Positions 21,774 through 32,711 are shown, counted from the first letter of the stretch. The stretch is DNA of 64,000 nt from Sordariomycetes sp. S80-01Y (GCA_037042185.1 JAXQJY010000022.1:124001-188000), one strand, 5' to 3'. The notes: generated from the letters alone by a model not told the origin. Made by a program: numbers and translations.

Positions 21774-23162
21774 ATGGCCGTGCAATCGCCGCGCAGCCCG
21801 CGCTCCTCGATGGGGAGCAGCAGCTCCTTCGCCGACGACGTGCCCATGATAGAGAACCCGCACCAGCAGGGCCAAGGCTCCGACCCCGAGGCTGCGAATG
21901 CCTTCAACAAGCCGCCCGCGACGCGCACCCTCAGCCTGCACCCGAGCTTCTACATCCTGAGCTGGATCTTCTTTTCGAATTGCACGATCCTGTTCAACAA
22001 GTGGTTGATTGACAATGCCGGCTTCCGATACCGTATGTCTCTTGTTTGGCCTACTCGTTGCGCCTGCGCGAGCGTTGGGATGATGTGATGCTAACTGCTG
22101 AATAGCTATCCTGCTGACATGCTGGCACTTGGTCTTCGCGACTCTAGCCACGCAGCTCCTCGCCCGGACAACCTCGCTCCTCGAATCGCGCCATTCCCTC
22201 CCCATCGACCGCCGCTTCTTCCTCCGCACCATCCTGCCGATCGGCTTCCTCTACTCGGGCTCCCTCGTCTGCTCCAACGTCGTCTACCTCTACCTCTCCG
22301 TCCCCTTCATCCAGATGCTCAAGTCCGCCTCGCCCGTCGTCGTGCTCTTCTTCTCCTGGCTGTGGGGCATCGCCGATCCCACGCTGTCCACGCTGTTGAA
22401 CATCTTAGTCATTGTGCTCGGTGTCGCAATGGCGAGCTTCGGCGAGATTCAGTTCTCCTGGGTCGGCTTCATGTACCAGGTCGGCGGAACGGTGTTTGAG
22501 GCGATGCGCTTGGTCATGATCCAGGTCATGCTCAGCAGCGAAGGCCTGCAGATGGATCCCTTGGTGGGACTGTACTACTATGCGCCCGTTTGCGCCGTCA
22601 TGAACTTGTTTGTCGCCTTGTTCAGCGAGCTTCCCAAGTTTAGCATTGAGGATATGTGGAATGCGGGGCCGATTATCCTGATTCTGAATGCGCTCGTCGC
22701 CTTCATGCTCAACGTCGCGAGCGTCTGCTTGGTAAGTCCTCTTCTACGCCTCCCATCCCCCAACCCCGTAACACTTGTACTAACGGGATGCAGATTGGCA
22801 AGACCTCCGGCCTGGTCATGACTCTTACCGGCATCCTTAAATCGATCCTCCTGGTCGTCATCTCCGTCATCATCTGGCACACGTCCATCGGCCCCCTCCA
22901 GGCTCTCGGCTACTCCATCGCACTTGGCGGCCTGGTGTACTACTCCCTCGGCTACGACCAATTCGCAAAGGGCTACCACGTCGCCTCCAACTGGGCCTCC
23001 GACAACTGGAAGAGCGAGTGGACGACGGAGAAGAGAAGGTGCTGGGTCATCGGTGGACTGGCGTGCTTCGTCAGCATGATCGTCGTCGTGGGTATCTGGC
23101 AGGGCCCGACGGCGATACGGAAGGCGCAGGACGTGTGGTTAAGTAACCCTGACCAGTCGTAG
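21774..23162 (+). CDS. Triose-phosphate/nucleotide-sugar transporter family (TPT, DUF250) membrane protein
   Basis: Exons 21774-22032, 22106-22731 and 22794-23162 encode 417 residues; the second intron has a TACTAACG branch. After a Ser-rich cytosolic head, about ten hydrophobic helices follow, with the family pattern SWIFFSNCTILFNKWLID in helix 1, SLVCSNVVYLYLSVPFIQMLK, and KTSGLVMTLTGILKSILLV near the end. TPT-family proteins in fungi exchange nucleotide sugars or sugar phosphates across Golgi or ER membranes; the substrate cannot be deduced here. The neighbour on the right is convergent and unrelated. The 5' leader is long and C/T-rich. Confidence 0.85.
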
Positions 23163-23408
23163 GGTTGAAGTCTTAATTTGTTTTCTTTTCAGCTGGGATG
23201 CGCGCAAGGGAAAAAGGGGAAGGCTAGGGTGTATGAGCGGTGGACGAATACGGCATAGATTTTAGACCTTTTCATGCATATAATTGGCAATATCACGAAC
23301 GGAATGACCTTACTCTGTTGGCTCTACACAGCGCCGACCGCTCTCGTGGCCATCACAATTCGATTATTGGGTATCTACTCAAACATGGTCGTACATACAT
23401 CCCTTCGT

Positions 23409-25748
23409 CTAGCGGCGTCTTCGGCTGCGGCTGCGACTGCGACTGCGACTCCTCTCCCGTCGGTCCCTGCGCGGCGACTCGCTTCTGTCCCGTCGACGAC
23501 GGTCCCTGTCACGGTCTCGATCGGGCACGCGATCCCTAGATCTATCCCGATAGCTCTCCCGCCTGGAGTCCCTGTCCCGGTCTCTGTCGCGATCTCGGTC
23601 ATGGTCTCTGTCGCGGTCCCTGTCGCGTCTGTCCCTATCCTTCTCGCGGTCCCGCCTGTCCCTGTCACGATCACGATCGCGATCGCGGCTTCGGCTGCGA
23701 CTCCGGCGTCGTTCGCTCCGTGAGCCCGGGATGTATCTGTCCGACGAGGGAACAGCATCAGTGCCTGAAGGTCGGTCGCGATGGTCCCGTATCCGGTCAT
23801 CGCGACGGCTGTCGTCTCGACGCCTGTCATCTCGTTCCCTGTTGTCGCGGTCCCGATAGTCATGGACCTTTTCGTCCCGGCCCCTGTCATCGCGGCGACG
23901 GTCGTCACGATCTCTGTCTTCGCGCACCCGCGACTCTCGCCTGTCATCCCTCCTGTCATCCCTCCTGTCCTTCCTGTCGTCCTTCTGGATAGCCATGTAC
24001 GCCTTCGCCTCCTCCTCTCGCTTCTCCCTCTGATCCCTATCGTACTTCTCCTTCTCCTCCCTGTCCCTCGCGCGAGATCTTGACCTCTCCCTCCGCGATC
24101 TGGGCTCATAGCGATCTGGAATAATGCGAGAGGGGGGTGTTCGTGAGCGATCTCGCCTGCGGGGTGCGTCGCGCTCATCGCGAATGATGGTACTCCTGGC
24201 GCGGGAACGGCTGCGTTCGCGTCGGCGTGAGCGATCGCGGTCGGTTGGTCCCGCACGATCTGCTCTTGGTCGCGGGGAGCGAGTGCGTTCGCGACGGCTC
24301 TCATCACGGCGACTCTCTCTGCGTCGGGAGCGAGATCGATCCCTCCTGGTCCGCGAGCGACTCCGTTCGCGCCTGTCCCTGAGTCTAGATCTGCTCCGAT
24401 CCCGTTCACGCTCGCGTTCTCGCCTGGGCGATCGACTTCTCGCTCTTGATTCCCGTCTGTCATCGCGGTGCCTGCTTCGATCCCTCCTACTATCCCGCCT
24501 CTCCCGATCTCTGTCGCGCTCCCTAGTCCTTGAGCGACTGCGACTCGACCTCCGTTCACCCCTAAGATCCGTAATCTTGGGAGTCAGCGGAGACCCGACG
24601 TTACTAGACCTTCGTGAGGCCGCTGCCCCCGCTGGCGGACGACGGATAGGATCGATGGCAGAAGCCGTCTTGGGCTTCCGTGGCGGCGGCGCAAGAGCCT
24701 GGTCAACTTCGTACTCTTGATACCTCGAAGATTCAGGTTTCTTGCTCTCGCGTAGTAGGTCTGCCAGGGCCTCTTCCTCCAGCTTGTCGTTCTCCTCCTT
24801 TGACAGCTCCCTCTTCGGCTTGTCATTCCTCTCGCGCTGGGTTCGTCTCCGATCAGGTGAGGGGGACCGCCTCCGCGAGCGAGATCGCCGACGAGAGCGA
24901 GAGTCAGCTCTACTCCTGTCCCTCTCCTTTGCGTCCTTCTCGCGGCGTCTAGCCTCGCGCTCTAGGTCGCGCTCTCGGTCGCGTTCCTTCCTCTTCTCTT
25001 CCCGTTCCTTTGCCCGAGCATCACGCTCCATCTGCCTGACCCGCTCTCGCTCTTCAGCCTCCCTCTCCTTTTGCTTCCTCTGTTCCTCCTTGATCTTCTG
25101 CTTCTCCGCTTCAATAGCCTCTTCCTTCAGTCTCAGTTCCTCCCTGATCTTCGCTCTGCCCAACCGTCTTGCGTCTGTTTCGACTGTGTACTCCTCATCG
25201 GTTTTACTTCCCCGCTTCTGCTCGGCCGCGGCCTCCTCCTCGCCAATTTGCGACCGACGGATGGCGCGGATTGACTCTTCTATGGCATTGAGATCGATGA
25301 GCTGCCCGATCACATCTTCTGACTGTTGGTACACGCCAGAGCGCTCAAGGGCACCGTCTATTAGGGCAGCGGCTTTGCGACGGTCGAGCGCTAGGAGTTG
25401 CTGAGGGTTCTTTTCGACTTCTTGTTCGGCAACGGATAGAATAGATTTTGTGACCTGTTCTTCGTAGTCCTAGCGAGGGTTAGCTCCTCTCAATCTGACG
25501 TGAACACAGAATCAACGTACGCTAGCTTTGAATTTGTCCCAGACCTGTTTTCGAATCGTATCGTACGCTCCCTCTTTCTTGAAAGCGTGCGCAAGGGACT
25601 CAATCGCGGCGCGCGTCGCGGTCGTGAGCGGGAGTTCTGAGGCCTTGAATTTCCGTGGCTCGGTCATGGCAGCCCTGGCCTCAGCCTCGCCGAGCGCCTC
25701 GAGTTTCGCTTTCGCGTCGCCATTCGTTTCCGCGCTTGGTGCGGCCAT
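23409..25748 (-). CDS. SHG1: Shg1/BOD1-domain protein with long RS/RD-rich tail
   Basis: Exons 25748-25521 and 25469-23409 (51-nt intron) encode 762 residues. Residues about 40-135 resemble the COMPASS component Shg1 domain (FKKEGAYDTIRKQVWDKF, then a helix with SGVYQQSEDVIGQLID). A long Glu/Lys/Arg coiled-coil follows (about 150-270). The remaining ~490 residues are mostly Arg-Ser, Arg-Asp and Arg-Glu dipeptides, as in SR-type splicing proteins and U1-70K. Shg1 in yeast is a small, non-essential subunit of the Set1 H3K4 methyltransferase complex; this protein is about five times longer. A nuclear role linking chromatin and RNA processing is inference. Because the tail is built of RGA/RGC-like codons, the opposite strand is also open over long stretches. 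Confidence 0.75.
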
Positions 25749-26452
25749 TGTGAGGATGCCTCCGTGCTGGATGCGGTTGGGGAGAGACCTGGGAGAGGGC
25801 GCGGCTGCAACGGAGTGACGCAGTGGAAACGCTCGTTGACCTAAGCCATGCCTTCTCAACCAAGCAACAGGGCACTATGTTTCAAAGCTTGCGAAAGAAA
25901 TCTCAGATTGGCGGGTGAGTTGAGCAGTCCGTGTCGGGTGACTGGAGTTGTGGCTTGGTTGGAGGTTGAAGTCTGTCCGCGACAAATCTCTGGGGGATCT
26001 GCGTCGCGGCTGATGCAAGCAAGCAAACGCCAATTCACGTGATGCCCAAGGTTCTTACACGACGTAATCGAAGATTTACAAAGCGAAATCACCTGCGGTG
26101 AAACTTGTTCCTAGTTTCGAACGTTGTCTTTAAAGTTATTCATGTAGTTTATCCCGGGTCGTAGTTGAAATCAGAGCATCAAGGAATACATGCGAAACGC
26201 TTCATGTTTGACCACGCCATCTGCGTGAACGCGATGGCAACTTGAAGTATACATTAATAAGCGTACATTGTACAAGGATACATATGCAGTGTAGTGCTGT
26301 GTTGGTATCAATACGTCCCAATCATCAAGGTCATAGGGGAGATGATCCCAAGCCCAAAACGCCATGCCAAAGCAAAGACCAAATGCGCAGCTCCTCCACC
26401 AGCGACTCAGAAACAACAAGGCTGCTCAGAACTGACGGTGCTCTTTGCATCT
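25749..26452. other. Intergenic region with E-box
   Basis: Promoter of the Shg1-domain gene and 3' flank of the Ugo1 gene. It contains the palindrome TCACGTGA at 26035-26042, 287 bp upstream of the Shg1 ATG. No gene is seen. Confidence 0.55.
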
Positions 26453-27963
26453 CTAGAACTCGCCCTCGCCGCTATTCTGTAACACGCTTGCCATCCAAAG
26501 ACCGGCCAAGCCCCACCAACTAACTTTCCATCCACGCCAAAGGCCCTCGACGCCCTGGCCCTTTTTGGTTACAGGTGCGGAGGCTTTAGCTTTAGCCTTG
26601 CCCTTCTTAGTGGACGAAGGCCTCGCGGGAACCTCCCTCTGGCCTTCTTCGCCGGTAATGTGGAACATAGTCCCCAAGACACCTTTGTATTGTCCGACAG
26701 GGACGATGGTATCGAAGCTTTGATCCTTACCGCCAAGCGCGCGGACGTAGTCTTTGCCCGACATTACAGCCATATGCCCACGGCGAAGGACCGTCTCAAC
26801 AGGGAGTTTCACGAAGACTGCGGCTGAAGAGGCGCAGAACTTGGCGATTGAGAAGGTCATGGGTGAGATCTGACTGTCAATCATGAAGCGCGTGCGCAAG
26901 ACGAGAGGAGTTGAGAGCGTGAAAATCGGATGGAGCAAAGAATGGAGGACGGTAGGGAGGAAAATCGCCGAGGAGCAAATGTAAGAAGGAAGAGATCGCA
27001 GAGTCGCAATAGTCGTTCGTTTGCCACGGGAGCTTGGAGTGAGGATTAGTCTGGTGCGTACCATGTCCAAAGGCGCGAGAAGTACGCCGGTAGCCACGGC
27101 AGCGGAGGCGGCTACAAAGAGGGATGCCCAAGGATATGGCGATGCAATGTCGACTAGCCGGTCAATGTCATCCTTGACACCAAGATCTGGGACGTTGAAG
27201 ATGGCGCTCAGGAAGCTTCGAGACCAGTTTTCCAGCAGCGATTGCAAAACTGTGTATAGAAAGGTGGCGTTTGATCCTTTCCACACGCCCCATGCGCCCT
27301 CCTTGTTCCAGAGGGCCGAGATGACGTTTGTGACTGAATCGGATCGTCGTATGCTCAGAAAGTGCTCAGGCACGGTCGACTTCTTTGCCATCCGGGGCGA
27401 TTGAAGAGGTGACTCTACTCTACGCGAGTTGCGGCTTCGTTGAGATGGCGTTGGTGTATCGGGCAGGTTCGAGGTAAAGTAGGCGGGCTCGTCGCCTTCG
27501 GAGTCTGATTCTTGGAACTACGTCTTGTTAGATGATGCTTACCCAGTGCCATAGAAATCCTTACATCGTATATCGATCCTCCGTAACTTGAAGTTCTCTT
27601 CTTCAACATCTCCGGCTCCCCCGCCGCAACCGCCATCGCAGCTTCATCCTGATCCCTGACCTGCAGGATGACCTTGGCCACCTCGAACGGCTGCGCCATC
27701 AACACACTCGTGTACTTCCACAACAGCTCGTCCAGCAAGTTCCTGACGTTCTGCACCATCCCGGGGGTCTCATCCCCCAGGTAGTCCTTGTAATCCAGAT
27801 CGTTCAGGGCATCACGCGCTCGGGACGCGTACCGCGCGCTGGTCGCATTCCCACCTGGTCCGGCCGTCGTGCTTGCGGTTGGCGGTAGATCAGCGCGCTC
27901 GCCAATGGTGGGCGGGATATAGTAAGGCCTTAGGGGGTTAACGCCCTCTCTCTGGGATGCCAT
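26453..27963 (-). CDS. UGO1: Mitochondrial fusion and transport protein Ugo1
   Basis: Exons 27963-27565 and 27517-26453 (47-nt intron) encode 487 residues. The N-terminus MASQREGVNPLRPYYIPPTIG is the hallmark head of fungal Ugo1. The rest is a degenerate mitochondrial-carrier fold: MAQPFEVAKVILQV and VLLAPLDMVRTRLILTPSS keep the carrier PxD/E signature, and a third half-repeat contains LPVETVLRRGHM. Ugo1 sits in the outer membrane and joins Fzo1 and Mgm1 in membrane fusion. A Lys/Ala-rich cytosolic loop (KKGKAKAKA) lies near the C-terminus. The upstream frame is open for 86 more codons, but has no ATG, so 27963 is the start. It is divergent from the mitochondrial ferredoxin gene. Confidence 0.9.
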
Positions 27964-28338
27964 GCTGGGCGACGGGGAAGCATGGGCGCGCAAACGGGAA
28001 ATGGAGGAACTGGCTGCGGTGATGAATTTGATGATGAAATCAAGGCCGGCCGATTGGGAGCTCGGAGTTAGCAGGGTGGAGAGCTCGGGGTCGTGACGGC
28101 GAATGAATTTCCCGGGTTGGATAACGGTGCTTATCGGAGCTGCTTTTTCTCGCAGCGGTTCGGATCTGCGAGGAGCGGCGAGCGGCTCAAGATCTTTGTA
28201 GGGCCAATTTCTACGCGACAAGCCGAATTGCTGGGACAGAGGTATCTGACTTCGACTCAGACCTCACTTGCGCACGGAAGCAGTGTACGAAACCAAACTA
28301 CGACCTGCCGACACCCCTACCCCGTCATAGCCGAAACC
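27964..28338. other. Bidirectional promoter between Ugo1 and mitochondrial ferredoxin genes
   Basis: 375 bp separates the two ATGs of these mitochondrial genes, so both leaders and the promoters must fit here. No clear TATA element is visible. Confidence 0.6.
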
Positions 28339-28944
28339 ATGTCGACTTCAAGGACATTTGCGACCAGCCTTTCGAGGTTCTGCCGCCAGTCACAAAGGAT
28401 ACAGAGTCAATCCAGATCAGCCATTGCATCTGCGCGATGGCAGACGACGCCGCGGTCTCGAGTTGCGGCCAACATACCTTCGATCCGCACCTTCACCAGC
28501 ACAGCGCCGCGGCGGCATGGTCACCTCACGCCTCCGAAGCCCGGCGAGGAGTGAGTCGCACTGTAACCGTATCTGGAGGACTGCTACTGACGATTGTAAA
28601 GACTCCATGTGACGTTTATTGACAAGGACGGCGAGGAATATAAGTTCGCCGTGGCTGAAGGCGACAACCTTCTCGACATCGCCCAGGCGAATGACCTGGA
28701 GATGGAGGGCGCATGCGGCGGTTCCTGCGCTTGCTCGACCTGCCATGTCATCGTCCAGGACGAGGGGCTGTACGACAAGATGCCCGAGCCCGAAGATGAC
28801 GAGAACGACATGCTGGATCTGGCGTTTGGTTTGACGGAGACGAGTAGGTTGGGCTGCCAGGTCAAGATGACCAAAGAGTTGGATGGTTTGGTCGTCAAGC
28901 TGCCTAGCATGACACGGAACCTGCAGGCAAGCGACTTTAGCTAG
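28339..28944 (+). CDS. YAH1: Mitochondrial [2Fe-2S] ferredoxin, adrenodoxin type
   Basis: Exons 28339-28550 and 28602-28944 (51-nt intron) encode 184 residues. The first ~65 residues are basic, Ser/Arg-rich and free of acidic residues: a mitochondrial presequence, with a likely cleavage region near IRTFTSTAPRR. The ferredoxin fold begins at LHVTFIDKDG. Cluster ligands are Cys109, Cys115, Cys118 and Cys156 (C-x5-C-x2-C then LGCQ); an additional Cys113 sits inside the loop. The acidic helix DEGLYDKMPEPEDDENDML is the partner-binding surface. It passes electrons from ferredoxin reductase for Fe-S cluster assembly, haem A and coenzyme Q synthesis in the matrix. Confidence 0.95.
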
Positions 28945-29069
28945 ACTCGAATGTATGAGTAGATCGGTGGCGCTCAACGACCCCTGATGTATCAACAAAT
29001 GTAACGATAGATGGCATGTTGGGACGGTTGGAATGGGTATCTTGACCTCATATATCATGGCAAAAAATC

Positions 29070-29963
29070 TCAAGCCTCCTCAATTGCACCCTTCTTGAGA
29101 CCACCTCCTCCCGACGCAATCAAATCCAAGAAACCCTTCTTACTTAGCTCATTAACCTTCTCCTCTCTCCTCCCCATGCCAATTATCCCCGCCTTCCTCG
29201 TGCCCTTCTCCGCCTCGGTGCCCGCAACCTGCGCGGCCCGCACCGCGTTGAACAGCTTCACGACACCCCTCTGCGCCGTCTTCCTCAGCCTCCGCTCCGT
29301 CTCCATGATCTCGGCGGTGGTGCTCTCGAGCTCGCCAGTCCTCTCGTTCGTGGTGGCGACCAGCACGTCCTTGACGCGGCCCTTTTCGAAGGCGCGCCGT
29401 TTTTGGTCGCGCAGTTGCTTCTTGGCTTTGGCCTCGAGGGCGTTGTCTAGCATCTGTCTGGAAGCTTCATGGGCTTCGATGCTGCGTGACAAGACGGGGT
29501 CGGCACGTTTTGATGTGGAGAGTTTGGTGCCGAGAATCTTTGTCAGGGATGTCGCGAAGGCAGAGTTGTCGTTCTTCTTTCTTCCCTTCGCTTGCTCATC
29601 GTCTTCGCTACCTTCAGAATCATACTCTGATCCTGAACCTTCGGATTCCTCCTCTCGCTGTGCTTCTGGTGCTGGCGATTCCTTCGTCTTGAGGCTCATC
29701 TTTCCCTTAGCTTTGGGCGCTGGGTGTTTCTTCAAATTGCGCTCGTCCTCAGAACTAGACGCATCTCCATCATCTGAAGGTGCATCCTCGATTGTAGCAT
29801 TGTGGATATCATCATCCGAGTCGAGCAAGTTCACCGGGTCGAAGTCGTCGGCCGCTCCCTCATCGGAATCGCTGTGGTAGGCCTTTTGTTTGCTGCGCTT
29901 CTGCTTCTTCACCGGTCGTTGTGACCTATTGTCGTTTGCGCGCTTCTTGTTCGGCCCAGCCAT
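29070..29963 (-). CDS. RRP15: Ribosomal RNA-processing protein Rrp15
   Basis: A single exon of 297 residues. A basic nuclear-localisation-like start (KKRANDNRSQRPVKKQKRSKQK) is followed by a long Asp/Glu/Ser-rich region, and then the Rrp15 domain beginning FATSLTKILGTKLSTSKRADPVLSRS and running through a basic helical stretch to the C-terminal FLDLIASGGG. In yeast, Rrp15 is a nucleolar pre-60S factor needed for cleavage in ITS1 and large-subunit rRNA maturation. The start is the first ATG of the frame. A telomere-repeat-like box lies 167 bp upstream. Confidence 0.93.
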   Translation of the reverse strand: MAGPNKKRANDNRSQRPVKKQKRSKQKAYHSDSDEGAADDFDPVNLLDSDDDIHNATIEDAPSDDGDASSSEDERNLKKHPAPKAKGKMSLKTKESPAPEAQREEESEGSGSEYDSEGSEDDEQAKGRKKNDNSAFATSLTKILGTKLSTSKRADPVLSRSIEAHEASRQMLDNALEAKAKKQLRDQKRRAFEKGRVKDVLVATTNERTGELESTTAEIMETERRLRKTAQRGVVKLFNAVRAAQVAGTEAEKGTRKAGIIGMGRREEKVNELSKKGFLDLIASGGGGLKKGAIEEA

Positions 29964-30478
29964 GATTGGAATAGGTTGATGTAATGTGGTGAATTGAAGC
30001 TGGAGATTCGGCTCGAACTGTGGTCGGTCAGAAAAGTTTCGAGAATTTTGCCGGGCAGATATCAGATCTCGAGGGGCTGTGGCGGATCGGGAAAGCGGTG
30101 AAGCGGATCTGACCTTGACACTCGAACTCTAACCCTAACCCTGGAAATCAAAGCTCTCCTTGCTACGACAATCAGTTATTCTCTCCTACACAGCCATAGT
30201 TTCTTTTTTTCGCTGCAGAAATTACTGCATAAGTCTTTTGTAACTGAATGAAAGTATGTAAATTAGTCTCGCGGGCAATACTACCACAGGTAGCACGAAC
30301 TTGTGTCAACACAGCGACTCGTTGGTGCCTTACTAGCTACTAAGACTTCATGGGATCACTTGAGACTCTCCTATTTAATCCAGGCTAATCTTCCTTAAAA
30401 CCATCAATAGTCATCGTTCGCACTGGTTGTAAAAGTCCTTCCCCTTCGCTGTCAGAATTACCCTCAACACCTTCGCTC
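29964..30478. other. Intergenic region, Rrp15 promoter
   Basis: Promoter of Rrp15 and 3' flank of the MFS transporter gene. Holds the telomere-like element at 30130-30142; otherwise A/T-rich with no gene. Confidence 0.6.
30130..30142 (-). promoter_or_regulatory. Telomere-repeat-like box (two TTAGGG units) upstream of Rrp15
   Basis: TAACCCTAACCCT on the plus strand, i.e. two TTAGGG units reading towards the Rrp15 gene, 167 bp before its ATG. In yeasts, Tbf1 binds TTAGGG-type boxes in promoters of ribosome-biogenesis and snoRNA genes. Confidence 0.55.
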
Positions 30479-32012
30479 TCATCTCGAATCTACATCCACC
30501 TCGTCAGCAGCCTTCCCCGTCAAGCCATTCGTCTCACCTCCCTTCTTGAATCTCTGATGCGCAATAGCCTCCAAGCTTAGCCCCTTCGTTTCCCTGAGGA
30601 AGAAGAATGCTACGCTCGCAATGACAAGATCGAAGACACCCCAGAGGAGGAATGTGCCCCAGCCCATGGACTCCATCATGTAGGGCGTCGTGAGGCTGAA
30701 GATGAAATTGAAGAGCCATTGCGTGGCTACGCCTGCTGCGATGCCTGGCTCGCGGATTCGCGCAGGGAAGATCCTGGGTCTGGTTAGCGCAGTGACTGGA
30801 ATAAGTGGCAGACGAGGTTTACTCGGAGATGTATGGCCATGGCAGGGGCCCCCAGCTGAAGTTGTAGACAATGACAAAGAGGTAGATTAGTGCGATGGTC
30901 GCTATGCCGGACGAGGTGACTGCAGAGTCTGGCTCGGAGGGTGGCGGATTGCTCTTCACTACCGCTGCGGTGGTGATTTGACAAGCAGCCATGAACGCCG
31001 CACCACCGATCATGACCTGACGCCTCGATAGCCGATCCGCGAGGAATACAACAAAGAAACCGCAGGCCGCAACCTTGATGGCCCCGAAGATGGCCGTCAA
31101 CAACAGGTTTTGGTCTCCGGGTCCAACCAAAAGCGAGAAGTACTGCGGCCCAAAGTAGGCAAAGGCCGTCGCTCCGGTGGCTTGTTGCGCCAGCATAATG
31201 CAGAACGCCGCGAAGACTCTCTTGAAGTTGTCTCTTTCCAGGAGCTCCTTCAGGCGGAAGCCCTCGGTTTCCTGGTTCTCAATCTCTACGCCGATGCGGA
31301 TCTCCTCCATCTCGTCCACCACCGCCTGCGAGGAGTCGGCACGGATCCACGTCAAGGACGCCCAAGCCTCTTCATGACGACCTTGTTTAGTGAGCCAACG
31401 CGTGCTTTCCTTTAGCGTCAAGGTTCCTAGGGCGAGGGTGACAGCTGGGAGCATCTGCAGTCCGATGGGGATTTGCCACTGCATTGTTGGGTCGCCGGAA
31501 ATGTGAACGACCCCGTAATCGACCCAGTAGGACGTGAAGATGCCGATTGTGAAGAAAAGCTGAAAGAAAGAGCCGATCTGGCCTCTCAGCTCCTTCGGGG
31601 TCATCTCACTGTTGAACATTGGCGTCACGACCGTCGAGCTTCCCAGCCCCAAGCCCGCAATCACCCTCGCCACATAGAAAGCCTTCAAACTTCCCGTGTC
31701 GATTGTCTGAATGGCGGCACCGATGCAAAAGATGATGGAGAACAGGATCAGAGGTTTCTTCCGGCCAAGACGCGCAGTGATGGGCCAAGCGATGAAGCAG
31801 CCCACGAAGGCACCGAGCTGTTGCAGACCGACAGAGAGGGCATTCGTGCGTGTCTCATTGGCTTTCGAGTAACCATAGTCGCGCTCGAAGGACGACATGG
31901 TGAGGACCCCTCCCACGATACCGGAATCATAACCGAAAAGAAAGCCGCCCATGCAGACGACGCTGCCGAGCCAGTAGGCGCGGATGCGGCCGAGGCGAGT
32001 TCCGCTGGCCAT
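30479..32012 (-). CDS. MFS sugar/quinate-type transporter
   Basis: Exons 32012-30823 and 30773-30479 (49-nt intron) encode 494 residues. The protein has the sugar-porter layout of 12 helices: FGYDSGIVGGVL in helix 1, the R-x-G-R-K/R loop (ARLGRKK), GLGLGSSTVVTPMFNSEMTPKELRG, the central ESTRWL motif, DRLSRR in the loop after helix 8, and YISEIFPARIRE before helix 11. It resembles fungal quinate permease and related sugar/H+ symporters. The gene is divergent from a sulfatase with a 699-bp shared promoter, so an organic sulfate ester or its product is a possible substrate, but this is only inference. The next upstream ATG-like codon is not an ATG. Confidence 0.88.
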
Positions 32013-32711
32013 GTTAAAGTCAATGGGAGGAGGCTTGCCGACGGAACAAATCACAGGACGGGGGCAGCATATCTTATAGCCTGACGACGTCCCGAGTCCC
32101 GAACGGTTGGGGTTGATTGAATTGGAGATCTACATCTCATGGTGAAGGCTTTATGGCGAGCCTATCACAAAGCTGGCCGGTTGTGTGATCACATCGATGC
32201 GATGCCGTCATCGTAGAATTCCTGTGGGTGCCAGATGCCGCTTCCGGATCGTTGGTAACGGTTGAGGCTCATGCCGCGAGCTAGCAAATGCAGTCTTCTC
32301 TAGGCTAACGCTCCATATTCTCGTATGTCTCTCTGGTGCAATGAGGTTGATGTAGAGCTCGGAGCTCGGTGAACAGAATCTGGGGTAATGGTCAGATCGA
32401 AGGCCTTTCTCGGATCCAATTCCCACAGTGGAACTGAGGGGTGTCGAGGGGTTCGGATATCGCCCTGATAGCTGATCTGAGACTAGTCTGCGGGGACCAC
32501 ATCGGTAATCGGTGCTCATTCCTTCTTTAGGACTTATACAGGACTCTCATACGACCTGTTTCTCCAACTCGCGAGGGTCGCTTGGCTTCATCGGCCATAT
32601 TTCTCCCGGGTGTCCCCTTTTCCCCCTCTGCTTCTCGCGTTTCTCTCCGCGTTACATTCATCATCTCACTACCCCTCAGACAAAACCCTAATTCTGTCTG
32701 GGACAAGCAAC
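32013..32711. other. Divergent promoter between MFS transporter and sulfatase
   Basis: 699 bp between two starts. Contains the perfect palindrome TGTGATCACA (32184-32193), the Cys3/MetR-like site at 32202-32211, and close to the sulfatase ATG a small inverted repeat, CAGACA (32677-32682) and TGTCTG (32695-32700), enclosing AAAACCCTAA. No gene is seen. Confidence 0.6.
32202..32211. promoter_or_regulatory. Cys3/MetR-like sulfur-control site
   Basis: ATGCCGTCAT matches 9 of 10 positions of the Neurospora Cys3 consensus ATGRYRYCAT (position 4 is C instead of a purine). It lies between the transporter (190 bp) and the sulfatase (501 bp). Known fungal sulfatase genes are under Cys3 control. Confidence 0.45.

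Noticed and set aside
23274-25404. Long plus-strand open frames opposite the Shg1-domain gene
   Set aside because: They result from Arg/Ser/Asp codon repeats read in reverse; they lack domains, proper starts and splice logic.
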